NCBI RefSeq assembly: GCF_001682855.1
Contig: NZ_MAQW01000001.1
Location: 640,443 to 704,442 of the forward strand
DNA length: 64,000 nucleotides
Source of the DNA: Bacillus sp. FJAT-27264
Lineage (GTDB): Bacteria; Bacillota; Bacilli; Paenibacillales; Paenibacillaceae
Direction: 5' to 3'
Of the stretch, positions 51,794 through 60,491 are shown piece after piece (within the stretch, counting starts at the first letter, position 1; the number at the start of each line of letters is the position of its first letter). A program made the position numbers and the translations under genes. Below the pieces are notes generated by a model. The model saw only the letters and a program-made list of their open reading frames with translations. It searched no databases and was not told the origin of the DNA.

Positions 51794-51802
51794 AACCTTT
51801 CC

Positions 51803-52816
51803 TTATTGTAATTCCGAGAGTTTTACCGGACGGTTCTCTTGCAAAGAAAGCTTCGCTGCCCGGGCAATTCTTTCCGCCTGCCATCCATCATTTCCGTTGA
51901 CCGAAACTGCCTTGCCCAGTAGGAGGGTATCGATAAATTGCTGTGTTTCATCTACATATGCTGCGTTATAACGTTCCAGGAAGAAGTGCAGCGGCTTGTC
52001 GCTTTGGATGCCGTCTTCTGTACTCAAAACAGCCGTATTCGGGAAATCATTAGCGGCCGTTACAGAACCCTTCGATCCGAACACCTCGACGCGTTGGTCA
52101 TAGCCGTAAGCCGCCTTGCGGCTGCAATCGATGACACCAAGCGCACCATTCGCGAAGCGGAGGGTCACAATCGCTGTATCCACATCGCCATATAGGCCGA
52201 ACACAGGATCAATCAGCACGCTACCTTGTGTATATACTTCTTCAACTTCACTGTCCGAGAGGAAACGCGCCATATCAAAGTCATGGATCATCATATCCAT
52301 GAAGATGCCCCCAGAGACCTTAATGTATGCTTCTGGTGGTGGCCCCGGATCCCGGGAGGTAATCTTGATCAGTTGGGTGTCGCCAATGGCTCCGTTCTGT
52401 ACATGCTCACGTACCCGTTTGAAGTTGTGGTCGAACCGGCGGTTGAAGCCGACTTGCAGCTGTACGCCTGCCTTAGATACGGCTTCGATAGCTTCTTCTG
52501 TCTGACGTATATCCATACTGAGTGGCTTTTCACAGAAAATATGCTTACCTTGCTCTGCCGCCTTCTTAATCAAAGGGACATGTGTATCTGTGGAAGAACA
52601 GATAAATACAGCGTCAATCTCAGGATGGTTCAGGATCTCTTCGCTGTCCTTAGTGACGATAGCAATGCCTCTGGATCCTGCCCATTCTTCAAGTTCCGGA
52701 CCTGCGAACAGGTCGCTCACAGCGAGAATTTCTGCTTGAGGATGTCTAATCAAGTTGTCGGCATGGATTTTCCCGATTCTGCCAGCGCCGATAATACCGA
52801 ATTTCAGCTTCTTCAT
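51803..52816 (-). CDS. iolG: myo-inositol 2-dehydrogenase
   Basis: A 337-residue GFO/IDH/MocA-family oxidoreductase, first step of inositol catabolism (myo-inositol to scyllo-inosose, NAD+). Rossmann loop GIIGAGRIGKIHADN; catalytic Lys in FCEKPLSMD; FMDMMIHDFDMARFL with the Asp and His of the active site. ATG 52816 follows AAAGG. Ninety-two bases separate it from iolA, with a GC-rich hairpin between. Confidence 0.92.
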   Translation of the reverse strand: MKKLKFGIIGAGRIGKIHADNLIRHPQAEILAVSDLFAGPELEEWAGSRGIAIVTKDSEEILNHPEIDAVFICSSTDTHVPLIKKAAEQGKHIFCEKPLSMDIRQTEEAIEAVSKAGVQLQVGFNRRFDHNFKRVREHVQNGAIGDTQLIKITSRDPGPPPEAYIKVSGGIFMDMMIHDFDMARFLSDSEVEEVYTQGSVLIDPVFGLYGDVDTAIVTLRFANGALGVIDCSRKAAYGYDQRVEVFGSKGSVTAANDFPNTAVLSTEDGIQSDKPLHFFLERYNAAYVDETQQFIDTLLLGKAVSVNGNDGWQAERIARAAKLSLQENRPVKLSELQ

Positions 52817-52852
52817 AGTCGTCAGCCTTTCTGTAGTGGGGTGTATATCATT

Positions 52853-52871
52853 CCCCGGCTCACGGCCGGGG
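52853..52871. promoter_or_regulatory. Intercistronic hairpin between iolA and iolG
   Basis: CCCCGGC / GCCGGGG with a 5-base loop and no U run; a possible mRNA-stabilising or processing element. Confidence 0.55.
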
Positions 52872-52908
52872 ATTTACTATTTCGTTGTTGTAAGGCTGCT
52901 ATTATCGA

Positions 52909-54354
52909 TTACCAGCGAGCGGTAACCATCTTTTTGCGGGTAAAGAATTCTACGCCATCTGTTCCGTTGGCGTGTAGATCACCGTAGAACGACTTTTTCC
53001 AGCCCGAGAACGGGAAGAAGGCCATTGGAGCCGGTACGCCGAGATTTACACCGAGCATACCTGCATCGATAGTTTCACGGAATTGACGCACACTGCTTCC
53101 GTTGCTAGTGAACAAGCAAGCCCCGTTCGCAAACTCTGAACGATTGGCAATAGCGATTGCATCCTCCAGCGTATCTGCACGCATCACGGACAGAACCGGT
53201 GCGAAAATTTCATCTTTCCAAATCTTCATTTCGCTGCTCACCTTGTCAAAGATGGTTGGCCCTACGAAGTAGCCGGAGTTTTGAACAGCTTCATCCGTCC
53301 GTCCGTCTCTAACCAGTACACCGCCTTCAGCTTCCCCGGATTCGATGTAGCCAAGGGTTCTTTCCTTGTGTCCGCCACGGATCACTGGACCGAGGAACGT
53401 GCCTTCTTCCAGCCCGTTACCGATAGTAATCTGATCGGCAGCAGCAGACAGACGCTCAACAAGCTCATCAGCAACATCACCGACAGCGACTACAACCGCG
53501 CAAGCCATACAGCGTTCACCGGCAGAACCAAATGCGGCATTGACGATTTCTTTAACTGTCAAATCCAGATCCGCGTCAGGAAGCACGATGGAGTGGTTCT
53601 TCGCGCCAGCCAATGCTTGCACCCGTTTGCCATGGGCCGTACCTGTTGTATACACGTACTCTGCAACTGGTTGTGAGCCAACGAAAGATACTGCCTTGAT
53701 CTCCGGATGCTCCAGAATACCGTTCACGACATCATGTGCGCCGTGTACGATGTTCAGCACGCCGGCAGGCAAGCCTGCTTCATGGAACAGCTCAGCCAGA
53801 CGATTCGCCAGAAGCGGCGTACGTTCGGATGGTTTCAATACGAAGGTGTTACCCACGGCAATCGCCAGCGGGAACATCCAGCAAGGTACCATCATCGGGA
53901 AGTTGAATGGTGTGATACCGCCGATTACGCCGATAGGATAACGGTACATACCCGATTCTATGTTGGATGCAATATCCGGCAATTGTTTACCCATCATCAG
54001 GTTTGGTGCACCTGCAGCAAACTCGACGCATTCGATCCCACGCAGCACCTCGCCACGTGCTTCGCCCAAGCTTTTACCATTTTCCTTCGTAATCAGGGTA
54101 GCCAGCTCTTCCCAGTGATCCACCAGCAACTGCTGATATTTGAAAAGCACGCGTGCCCGGCGCGGAACCGGTGTCCGGCTCCAGCTTTCAAAAGACTTAC
54201 GGGCGGCTTGGACCGCTGAATCTACGTCACCCTTGGAAGACAATGGCACCTGCGCCAATACTTCTTCTGTAGCAGGGTTGTACACATCATCGTATTGTGC
54301 AGCGGAAGACTCCACCCATTCTCCGCCGATCCAGTTCTTTAACTTCGTTGTCAT
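52909..54354 (-). CDS. iolA: Methylmalonate-semialdehyde dehydrogenase (CoA acylating)
   Basis: A 481-residue aldehyde dehydrogenase that turns malonate semialdehyde into acetyl-CoA and CO2, the last inositol step. Features: [20 protein letters not shown] start, [23 protein letters not shown]-loop [13 protein letters not shown], active Cys in GSAGERCMA, and C-terminal [31 protein letters not shown] 54354 has AGGGA. Member of the iol operon. Confidence 0.94.
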   Translation of the reverse strand: MTTKLKNWIGGEWVESSAAQYDDVYNPATEEVLAQVPLSSKGDVDSAVQAARKSFESWSRTPVPRRARVLFKYQQLLVDHWEELATLITKENGKSLGEARGEVLRGIECVEFAAGAPNLMMGKQLPDIASNIESGMYRYPIGVIGGITPFNFPMMVPCWMFPLAIAVGNTFVLKPSERTPLLANRLAELFHEAGLPAGVLNIVHGAHDVVNGILEHPEIKAVSFVGSQPVAEYVYTTGTAHGKRVQALAGAKNHSIVLPDADLDLTVKEIVNAAFGSAGERCMACAVVVAVGDVADELVERLSAAADQITIGNGLEEGTFLGPVIRGGHKERTLGYIESGEAEGGVLVRDGRTDEAVQNSGYFVGPTIFDKVSSEMKIWKDEIFAPVLSVMRADTLEDAIAIANRSEFANGACLFTSNGSSVRQFRETIDAGMLGVNLGVPAPMAFFPFSGWKKSFYGDLHANGTDGVEFFTRKKMVTARW

Positions 54355-54391
54355 CGTAGTCCCTCGCTTATAGTAGATTTAGCGGCTTTGC

Positions 54392-55399
54392 TTAGCCAGC
54401 TATGATTTCGCCGCGGTTGCAGCGTTCAATATAATCTTCAACTTGTGCTACAGTCGGCATGGCATCTGAACAGCTATGACTGGAAATGACGATACATGCG
54501 GCCGCACTGCCGAATTCCATGCTTTTCTCAATAGTCAGACCGGACATGAGCCCGTGAATGAAGCCTGCGGCATAAGAGTCGCCCGCTCCAAAAGTCTTGA
54601 TAACTTTTGCCGGATAGGATTTAGCCCGTTGCTCCAGTCCCTCTGCGGTGTAAGCAATGGAACCTTCCTTGCCGTGTTTGATAATAACGAGTTTGGCAGA
54701 ATAGTTGAACCACTTGGAAGCTGTGAAGCTGTCGCTATGCTCGTGATTATTTTCAAACCGCTCCATGCTGTCGAATTCTTCTCTTGTGCCAATAATAATG
54801 TCGCTTTTCTCTGCCGCCAGGTTGTAATATACTGCTGTTTCTTCGGCAGAATTCCAGGTATAAGGACGATAATCGATATCCAGAATGACTGTGGTGCCAT
54901 GCTTGCGGGCATAGTCCAGGGACAGAAGCACAGCTTCCCGGGAAGGACTGGCGGCGAGTGCTGTACCCGATACAAGCAGGGCCTTACTGTTCGCAATCAG
55001 TTCCTCATTCACTTCAAGCGGGCCTAGCTTCAGATCAGCTACATTGTCGCGGTACATCAGAATGCTGCATTCGCTTGGGCTCTTGATTTCGGTAAAAGCA
55101 AGTCCTGTAACCGCACCAGTCTTGTCTGTAACGACATTACTGGTATCAATATCTTCCTTCTCCAGGTACCCTTGGATAAACCGTCCCATCTGGTCATCGG
55201 CAATCTTGCCGATAAATGCTGTTTTGTGGCCCAAACGGCTCATGCCAATCGCAATGTTAGCAGGCGATCCGCCAACGTATTTGGTAAACGTCATTGTCTC
55301 TTCCATAGGCCGGTTAATCTCATTCGCATTCAAATCGATGCACAAGCGGCCAATCGCAGTAAAGTCAAACTTCCTTCCGGAAGGAAAAATGTAAGACAA
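54392..55399 (-). CDS. iolC: 5-dehydro-2-deoxygluconokinase
   Basis: A 335-residue PfkB-family kinase phosphorylating 2-deoxy-5-keto-D-gluconate. Features: FDFTAIGRLCIDLNANEINRP, YVGGSPANIAIGMSRLG, and the ATP/anion loop KTFGAGDSYAAGFIHG. TTG 55399 is chosen: AAGGAGGG lies 8 bases upstream and the start then aligns with known IolC (MSYIFPSG...); the frame is open to 55465 but runs into iolE. Confidence 0.93.
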   Translation of the reverse strand: MSYIFPSGRKFDFTAIGRLCIDLNANEINRPMEETMTFTKYVGGSPANIAIGMSRLGHKTAFIGKIADDQMGRFIQGYLEKEDIDTSNVVTDKTGAVTGLAFTEIKSPSECSILMYRDNVADLKLGPLEVNEELIANSKALLVSGTALAASPSREAVLLSLDYARKHGTTVILDIDYRPYTWNSAEETAVYYNLAAEKSDIIIGTREEFDSMERFENNHEHSDSFTASKWFNYSAKLVIIKHGKEGSIAYTAEGLEQRAKSYPAKVIKTFGAGDSYAAGFIHGLMSGLTIEKSMEFGSAAACIVISSHSCSDAMPTVAQVEDYIERCNRGEIIAG

Positions 55400-55418
55400 T
55401 AGGTTCACCCTCCTTCGT

Positions 55419-56312
55419 TTATAGTAAAGATTCCAAGTAGCGGAGTGCCTTCTCTGCATATTCACGAGCCGGATGCTCGCCTGGGTCCTGCTCCCCTTCG
55501 AGGAGCGCCCAGCCTGTATAGTTTCGGCTCACAAGCTCGCCGATAATCGGTTTGAAATCAATGCATCCATCACCAGGAACCGTGAATACGCCTCTGCGGA
55601 TGCAGGTGACGAAGTCCACGCCGTCTGTTCTAGCCTGCTCCAGCAACGCTGGACGCACATCCTTCAGATGCACATAAGCCACCCGATCATAATGCTTGCG
55701 CAGGACATCCAGCGGGTTTGCTCCGCCGTACAATGCATGACCGGAATCGAAGAGCAGATATACAGCCTGTGGATCTGTCAGCTCCATCAGCTTGTCGATT
55801 TCTTCCGGGCTTTCTACAGCAGTACCGCCGTGATGATGGTAAGTCAGCTTCAAGCCATACTCTTGGGCAATTCTGCCCGCAGCGTTCAGGCCTTCTACCA
55901 GGCTGGCCCAGCCCGCTTCATCAAGACGAATGACTTCACTCTCATTTGGCGTCCGTCTCGGATCGAAGTGCAGAGAGCCGCCTACCTCGCAAGTGCTTAT
56001 AACTTTGCTGCCCATGCTCTGCAGGAATTTGGCGTGTTCCCGGAAAGCTTCCAGTTCCTGCTCACGATAAGCCGGATCGGAAAACAATACGGATTTCCAC
56101 TGGGAGACAAGCTGAATGTCACGCTTCGCCAGCTCTTCTTTCAGCAATGCGAGATCTGTCGGGAACTTTCTGCCCATCTCTGTGCCTTTAAGACCCAAGG
56201 AATGTATATCGTCCAAAATCTGCTCGTAAGTGGTATCATTGCCATGCTCTTTAACATCTTCACCGACCCAGTTAATTGGGTGAACGCCTAATTGAAATGG
56301 AAACCGTGTCAT
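55419..56312 (-). CDS. iolE: Inosose (2-keto-myo-inositol) dehydratase
   Basis: A 297-residue TIM-barrel sugar-phosphate-isomerase-like dehydratase. Family stretches: LGVHPINWVGEDVKEHG, LTYHHHGGTAVESPEEID, LLFDSGHALYGGANP, AYVHLKDVRPALL, VPGDGCIDFKPI; Glu, Asp and His ligands for a divalent metal are in these. ATG 56312 has AGGAGG 8 bases before; GTG 56315 is one codon earlier. Twelve bases after iolD. Confidence 0.93.
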   Translation of the reverse strand: MTRFPFQLGVHPINWVGEDVKEHGNDTTYEQILDDIHSLGLKGTEMGRKFPTDLALLKEELAKRDIQLVSQWKSVLFSDPAYREQELEAFREHAKFLQSMGSKVISTCEVGGSLHFDPRRTPNESEVIRLDEAGWASLVEGLNAAGRIAQEYGLKLTYHHHGGTAVESPEEIDKLMELTDPQAVYLLFDSGHALYGGANPLDVLRKHYDRVAYVHLKDVRPALLEQARTDGVDFVTCIRRGVFTVPGDGCIDFKPIIGELVSRNYTGWALLEGEQDPGEHPAREYAEKALRYLESLL

Positions 56313-56324
56313 CACTTAGTCCTC

Positions 56325-58187
56325 CTAGTAGACTCTCGCCTGAGATAACTTCTCGTTCATTGCCTGATGCGCATCCGTAACTTTAGTGCTTGAGGAAACG
56401 GCGGGAACCCCTACATTCCACCAGGATTCATAACCGTCGGTATTTGTACCGGCAAGAACCGGAATTTCAATTAATGTAGTGCGTGTTTCTTCCTTCGCTG
56501 ACTTGAGGGCCTGCTCAAGTTCTTCTGGTGTAGTCGCTTTGTATGCGGCTGCTCCAAGACTGCGGGCATGTGCTGAAAAATCAATCGGAAGCGGCGCCCC
56601 TGTGTAGCGGCCTGTACTCTGTTCACGATAACGGAATTCGTTACCGAAGCCGTCACTGCCATGTCCGCGCTGCAGGTTATGAATACATTGATAACCATGA
56701 TTGTCGAATAGCAGCACAGTGATCTTGCGCCCTTCCTGGAGGCTTGTGACCAATTCGGAATGGAGCATCAGATAACTGCCGTCCCCGACAAAGGCGTACA
56801 CATCACGTTCCGGCTCTGCAAGTGCAACGCCGAACGCTCCGCTGACTTCATATCCCATACAGGAGAAACCGTATTCCATGTGGTAGCCCTTTGGCTGTCC
56901 GACCCGCCACAGGCGGTGAAGGTCACCCGGCAAGCTGCCTGCCGCACAGACAATAACGGCTTCATCGCCAATCGTCTCGTTGATGACGCCAAGTGCGCGT
57001 GTCTGAGCGAAGCCTTCCGGATGTTCCAGTTCGTACAGTCGGTCTACTTCGTTCTTCCACTCAGTACCGAGCTCTGTGATCTGCCCGTCAGTATAAGAAC
57101 TGCTATAGCCTGCAGCACTCAAGCCTTCCAAGAGCTGAAGAATGACCGTCTTCGCATCTCCCGTCACGGCTACGCCGTCAAGCTTGGCGCCATCCATACG
57201 GTTGATGTTGATATTCAGGAACTGCGCTTCTGGATGAAACGCAGATTTGGATGATGTCGTAAAGTCGGAATATCTTGTACCGATGCCAATAATCAAATCT
57301 GCTTCTTTGGCTACTTTATTGGCGGCCAAAGCGCCGGTTACGCCAACTCCGCCAACGTTGAGCGGGTGGTTCCAAGGCAAAGAGCCTTTGCCGGCCTGCG
57401 TTTCCGATACCGGAATACCGAATTTCTCTGCAAATTCAGCAAGCGCTTTCGTTGCCTCTGAATATTTAACGCCTCCACCGGCGACGATCATTGGCTTGCG
57501 TTTAGACTTCACAAGGGCAATCGCTCTCTCCAGAGTCTGGGGAGCCGGTTGTTGGCGTTCTACATAATGCACACGCTTCTCGAAGAAGGATGCCGGATAA
57601 TCATAAGCTTCAGCCTGCACATCCTGTGGCAGTGCCAGAGTAACCGCGCCAGTCTCGGCCGGATCTGTAAGTACGCGGATCGCGTTCAGTGCCGAAGTCA
57701 TCAGTTGTTCAGGACGGACAATGCGGTCCCAGAATCTGCTCACCGGCTTAAATGCGTCGGCTGCCGAAATTGTATAGTCATGACCGGCTTCAAGCTGCTG
57801 TAATACCGGGTCAGGCTGTCTGGAAGCAAAGTTATCACCCGGAAGAAGAAGCAGCGGAATGCGGTTGACCGTTGCCGTTCCGGCTGCAGTAACCATATTC
57901 AAAGCACCGGGACCTATGGAAGTGGTGCAGGCATAAATTTGTTTGCGATTGTGTTGTTTAGCGAACGCGGTGGCCGCATGTGCCATCCCCTGTTCGTTCT
58001 TGCCTTGGATGAAATTCAGGCTGCCTGAGCTTCGCTCCAGAGCCTCACCAAGACCGGTTACATTGCCATGACCAAAGATTCCCATTACCCCGGCAACAAA
58101 TTTTGTTTCTACTCCGTCGCAGGAAATGTACTGTTGATCCAGAAATCTTAATAGGGCCTGTGCCATTGTTAAGCGGATAGTAGTCAT
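56325..58187 (-). CDS. iolD: 3D-(3,5/4)-trihydroxycyclohexane-1,2-dione hydrolase
   Basis: A 620-residue thiamine-diphosphate enzyme that opens the inositol ring product to 5-deoxy-glucuronate. The ThDP-activating Glu is in FIQGKNEQGMAHAATAFAK; the diphosphate/Mg motif is VGDGSYLMLHSEL...NHGYQC. ATG 58187 follows AGGGAGGA. First gene of the operon, with two AAGCGCTT palindromes upstream. Confidence 0.94.
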   Translation of the reverse strand: MTTIRLTMAQALLRFLDQQYISCDGVETKFVAGVMGIFGHGNVTGLGEALERSSGSLNFIQGKNEQGMAHAATAFAKQHNRKQIYACTTSIGPGALNMVTAAGTATVNRIPLLLLPGDNFASRQPDPVLQQLEAGHDYTISAADAFKPVSRFWDRIVRPEQLMTSALNAIRVLTDPAETGAVTLALPQDVQAEAYDYPASFFEKRVHYVERQQPAPQTLERAIALVKSKRKPMIVAGGGVKYSEATKALAEFAEKFGIPVSETQAGKGSLPWNHPLNVGGVGVTGALAANKVAKEADLIIGIGTRYSDFTTSSKSAFHPEAQFLNININRMDGAKLDGVAVTGDAKTVILQLLEGLSAAGYSSSYTDGQITELGTEWKNEVDRLYELEHPEGFAQTRALGVINETIGDEAVIVCAAGSLPGDLHRLWRVGQPKGYHMEYGFSCMGYEVSGAFGVALAEPERDVYAFVGDGSYLMLHSELVTSLQEGRKITVLLFDNHGYQCIHNLQRGHGSDGFGNEFRYREQSTGRYTGAPLPIDFSAHARSLGAAAYKATTPEELEQALKSAKEETRTTLIEIPVLAGTNTDGYESWWNVGVPAVSSSTKVTDAHQAMNEKLSQARVY

Positions 58188-58208
58188 TGTATCCTCCCTA
58201 TTTGTGAG

Positions 58209-58220
58209 TTAAGCGCTTAT
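58209..58220. promoter_or_regulatory. iol operator 1
   Basis: TTAAGCGCTTAT, perfect core TAAGCGCTTA, 22-33 bases before the iolD start. Confidence 0.78.
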
Positions 58221-58268
58221 CAAAAATAATTAAATGTAAATGCAATCATTTTATATTCATTGTATAGG

Positions 58269-58280
58269 TAAAGCGCTTAA
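58269..58280. promoter_or_regulatory. iol operator 2
   Basis: TAAAGCGCTTAA, core AAGCGCTT, 60 bases from operator 1 and 60 bases before the divergent gene at 58340. On the minus strand TTGGAT and TACAAT flank it (15-base spacer), a possible weak iolD promoter. Confidence 0.75.
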
Positions 58281-58339
58281 TCCAATGTTACAATGAATAG
58301 GACAAAAAAATCAATCATTATTTCTTGGAGGTTTTGCTA

Positions 58340-59014
58340 ATGCCTGTTTTTGACCATCTTCGACCCTTTTGGGACACTGTACTTCGCGTTGCACCATTAC
58401 TATATTTGGACCGCGAGGAGCCCTTCAAACCGCACCGTGTCGGAGTCACCGTGTTTGAGACGACCGCACCCTCAGTTTCTTTTGACCGGATCGTCCATGT
58501 CGATACCAGCAAGTATAGCCTGGTCATTGAGTACGCTATTTATTACGATTATGACATTCAACATATTTATGACTTGGAGCATGTTTGGGTATATCTAAAT
58601 CATGACGGTGGTATCGAGTACGCTGAAGTTAGCTTCCATGGACATTATCTGGTAGGATTAATGCGCGACCGCAGCAATTTGACCGATGAGGGTGTGATCA
58701 GAATCTATGTTCAGCCTGGTAAACACGCCATGGCCGCACATGAAGAATTGTTCCGGCTGCTCCCGAACGTGGAGAGATGCTGCCTGGAAGAGACGGGAAT
58801 CGAAGGTGTGCTGGAGCCGGACATGTTCAGTGGTGAGTTCAAGCCAGGAGTACATATCGATCCGCCAGCCGAAGCGCATTTACGAACCTTCAGTTTTCAG
58901 CCTTCGTTCGAATATGTTCCCTATCCCTTGCCTGAGGAGACATTCGTCTCCTGGCCAGAGCTGCGCGAAGAGATTCCGGTACGCATGAAGGCTCTTATTG
59001 ACACGATTAGGTAA
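58340..59014 (+). CDS. VPS62/NLP-like protein of unknown function, divergent from iolD
   Basis: A 224-residue cytoplasmic protein (no signal). It parallels the VPS62 domain of the protein at 45227: APLLYLDREEPFKPHRVGVT matches APRIWFAQGETYFPASVEFT in spacing, followed by a YYDYDI segment, YDLEHVWVYL (like GDWERVTVRL) and SFHGHY (like YGAHSFG). Necrosis-inducing NLP proteins have a comparable DWE...HG pattern. The relation is by eye and moderate. ATG 58340 has GGAGG 7 bases before; TTG 58325 overlaps that site. It shares its promoter region and iol operators with iolD. Confidence 0.6.
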   Translation: MPVFDHLRPFWDTVLRVAPLLYLDREEPFKPHRVGVTVFETTAPSVSFDRIVHVDTSKYSLVIEYAIYYDYDIQHIYDLEHVWVYLNHDGGIEYAEVSFHGHYLVGLMRDRSNLTDEGVIRIYVQPGKHAMAAHEELFRLLPNVERCCLEETGIEGVLEPDMFSGEFKPGVHIDPPAEAHLRTFSFQPSFEYVPYPLPEETFVSWPELREEIPVRMKALIDTIR

Positions 59015-59043
59015 AAATTATTAATTATTTGGAAAATAAAACA

Positions 59044-59086
59044 AAGAGGTATTCCCCAAACCGTGAATGGCTGGAGGATACCTCTT
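59044..59086 (+). terminator. Terminator after the VPS62-like gene
   Basis: AAGAGGTAT / ATACCTCTT stem with a long loop, T/A-rich after. Confidence 0.65.
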
Positions 59087-59174
59087 CATTTAAATTGCCC
59101 CATTGGCCAAATTCTTTGCCCCTTATCCTTACGCAAGAATGACTGGACCAAAGGGCGATGGATTTAGCTTTTTA

Positions 59175-59372
59175 TCATACCTCAAGCGGCAAATGCCCCG
59201 CAGCGTGATTCCCCGAGATAACATGGCTCCTTAGATTAACTAATAAAATCCTGTATCCTTCTCCCCTCGTCCAATCGTTCTTTAAATTCTCCTTTAGTGT
59301 ATCCGTTAATGGTTTTGTTCCAAAAAGCTTGAGCTGGTTGGTTACTTTCGCTCGTAACAACTCATAATTCAT
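59175..59372 (-). CDS. Small hypothetical protein
   Basis: 65 residues, basic and helical at the N-terminus (MNYELLRAKVTNQLKLFG), no membrane segment. ATG 59372 has AAGGCGG upstream. It follows the cytidine deaminase gene by 34 bases on the same strand. AT-rich. It may be a truncated longer protein; no family recognised. Confidence 0.45.
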   Translation of the reverse strand: MNYELLRAKVTNQLKLFGTKPLTDTLKENLKNDWTRGEGYRILLVNLRSHVISGNHAAGHLPLEV

Positions 59373-59406
59373 TCAAGAGTCCGCCTTTATGCAGTTTATG
59401 TTGAAT

Positions 59407-59826
59407 TTAATTATCTTCTCTAATGTATTTATTGGGTAGCAAGTCACTTATTACAGTCTTTATGTAGCCTTCTTTGTTCTTTAAAATTACATTTGTGCCT
59501 TTCCCATAATCGCTTATTAGCTCTCGGCAAATCCCACACGGGGACACAACTTCTATTTTTTGATTCTCTTGAGTTGGGTCAGGATGCCTGACAGCTACGA
59601 TGGTATCAAATTCACTTTCTCCTTCTGAGATTGCTTTTCCTAAGGCAATTGCCTCTGCACACACAGATACACGACCAATATTAGCTTCCAAGTGTACTGC
59701 TGAATAAATCTTTCCTGTTTTTGTTCTTACAGCAGCTCCAACATGATGCTTTCCGTCTACATATAAAGTTTTTATCGTGTTCCTCGCCACATCAATAAGA
59801 TAAAGGTCCTCTTTATTTACCGTCAT
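59407..59826 (-). CDS. Cytidine deaminase family protein
   Basis: A 139-residue Zn-dependent deaminase: HHVGAAVRTKTGKIYSAVHLEANIGRVSVCAEAIALG (Cys-Ala-Glu with the zinc Cys and catalytic Glu) and VVSPCGICRELI (Pro-Cys-x-x-Cys zinc site). Substrate may be cytidine or a blasticidin-like nucleoside. ATG 59826 has GGGGGA before; a TTG at 59859 behind AAGGAG is a possible longer start. AT-rich compared with neighbours, so possibly acquired. Confidence 0.85.
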   Translation of the reverse strand: MTVNKEDLYLIDVARNTIKTLYVDGKHHVGAAVRTKTGKIYSAVHLEANIGRVSVCAEAIALGKAISEGESEFDTIVAVRHPDPTQENQKIEVVSPCGICRELISDYGKGTNVILKNKEGYIKTVISDLLPNKYIREDN

Positions 59827-59983
59827 TATTAAATTCCCCCATTGAAATTGGTATATCAATTGAACTCCTTCCATGATTATACAACTAACACCCTAGAGGC
59901 GATAGCGATGATTAAAAGCCGACTCCAACACACTGAATATCCCTTTTGCCCAGTTAGATCAACCTGTCTTCCTTTAGAAATGG

Positions 59984-60016
59984 AAAAAAACAGCCCCCGA
60001 GCTAGGGGCTGTCTTT
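59984..60016 (-). terminator. Terminator after the VOC gene
   Basis: ACAGCCCC / GGGGCTGT stem; A run gives U run on the minus strand. Confidence 0.85.
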
Positions 60017-60034
60017 ATAAAAATATAATCCTTG

Positions 60035-60439
60035 TTATTTCCCCTGCATGCGCATATAGGGTTCATATGAGGAGATTTCAACCAGATTCTCATCAGGATC
60101 CCTGATATAAATGGAGTACATCGGCCCAAGTGCGCCTGTACGCTCCACCGGACCCAATTCAATCTTGACATCCTGCTCTGCCAGATGCTTTTTCACATCA
60201 TTCAGTGAATCACTGGTAATCAGACAGAAATCACCGGACCCCCTCGTCGGCTGCTTAGCTTTAGGGTCAATCTCCTGGCCAACCTGTTGGAAATTGATCT
60301 TTTGCTGTCCAAACTTTGCTGCTTTCCTGTCCTTTCCGAATGAGATGATCTGCATCCCAAGGACTTCGCCATAAAAGCGGCAGGAAGCCTCTACATCGCG
60401 GACAGTCAGCACCAAATGATCGAATCTGGCGATTTTCAC
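60035..60439 (-). CDS. VOC family protein (fosfomycin/glyoxalase-like)
   Basis: A 134-residue VOC dioxygenase/lyase-like protein: KIARFDHLVLTVRDVEASCRFYGEVLGMQII, FCLITSDSLNDVKKHL, SIYIRDPDENLVEISSYEP (metal-ligand Glu). GTG 60439 is chosen (GGGAG 8 bases before); GTG 60448 is too close to that site. Similar proteins are often called GlxA/virulence protein; substrate unknown. Confidence 0.85.
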   Translation of the reverse strand: MKIARFDHLVLTVRDVEASCRFYGEVLGMQIISFGKDRKAAKFGQQKINFQQVGQEIDPKAKQPTRGSGDFCLITSDSLNDVKKHLAEQDVKIELGPVERTGALGPMYSIYIRDPDENLVEISSYEPYMRMQGK

Positions 60440-60491
60440 ATCTCTCACTCCCGGTAACTAGAAGTAGCTAGAAATAGCCTTTGTTGTGCTG

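Noticed and set aside
55473..56291. Plus-strand open frame of 272 codons
   Set aside because: Antisense to iolE, a well-supported gene.
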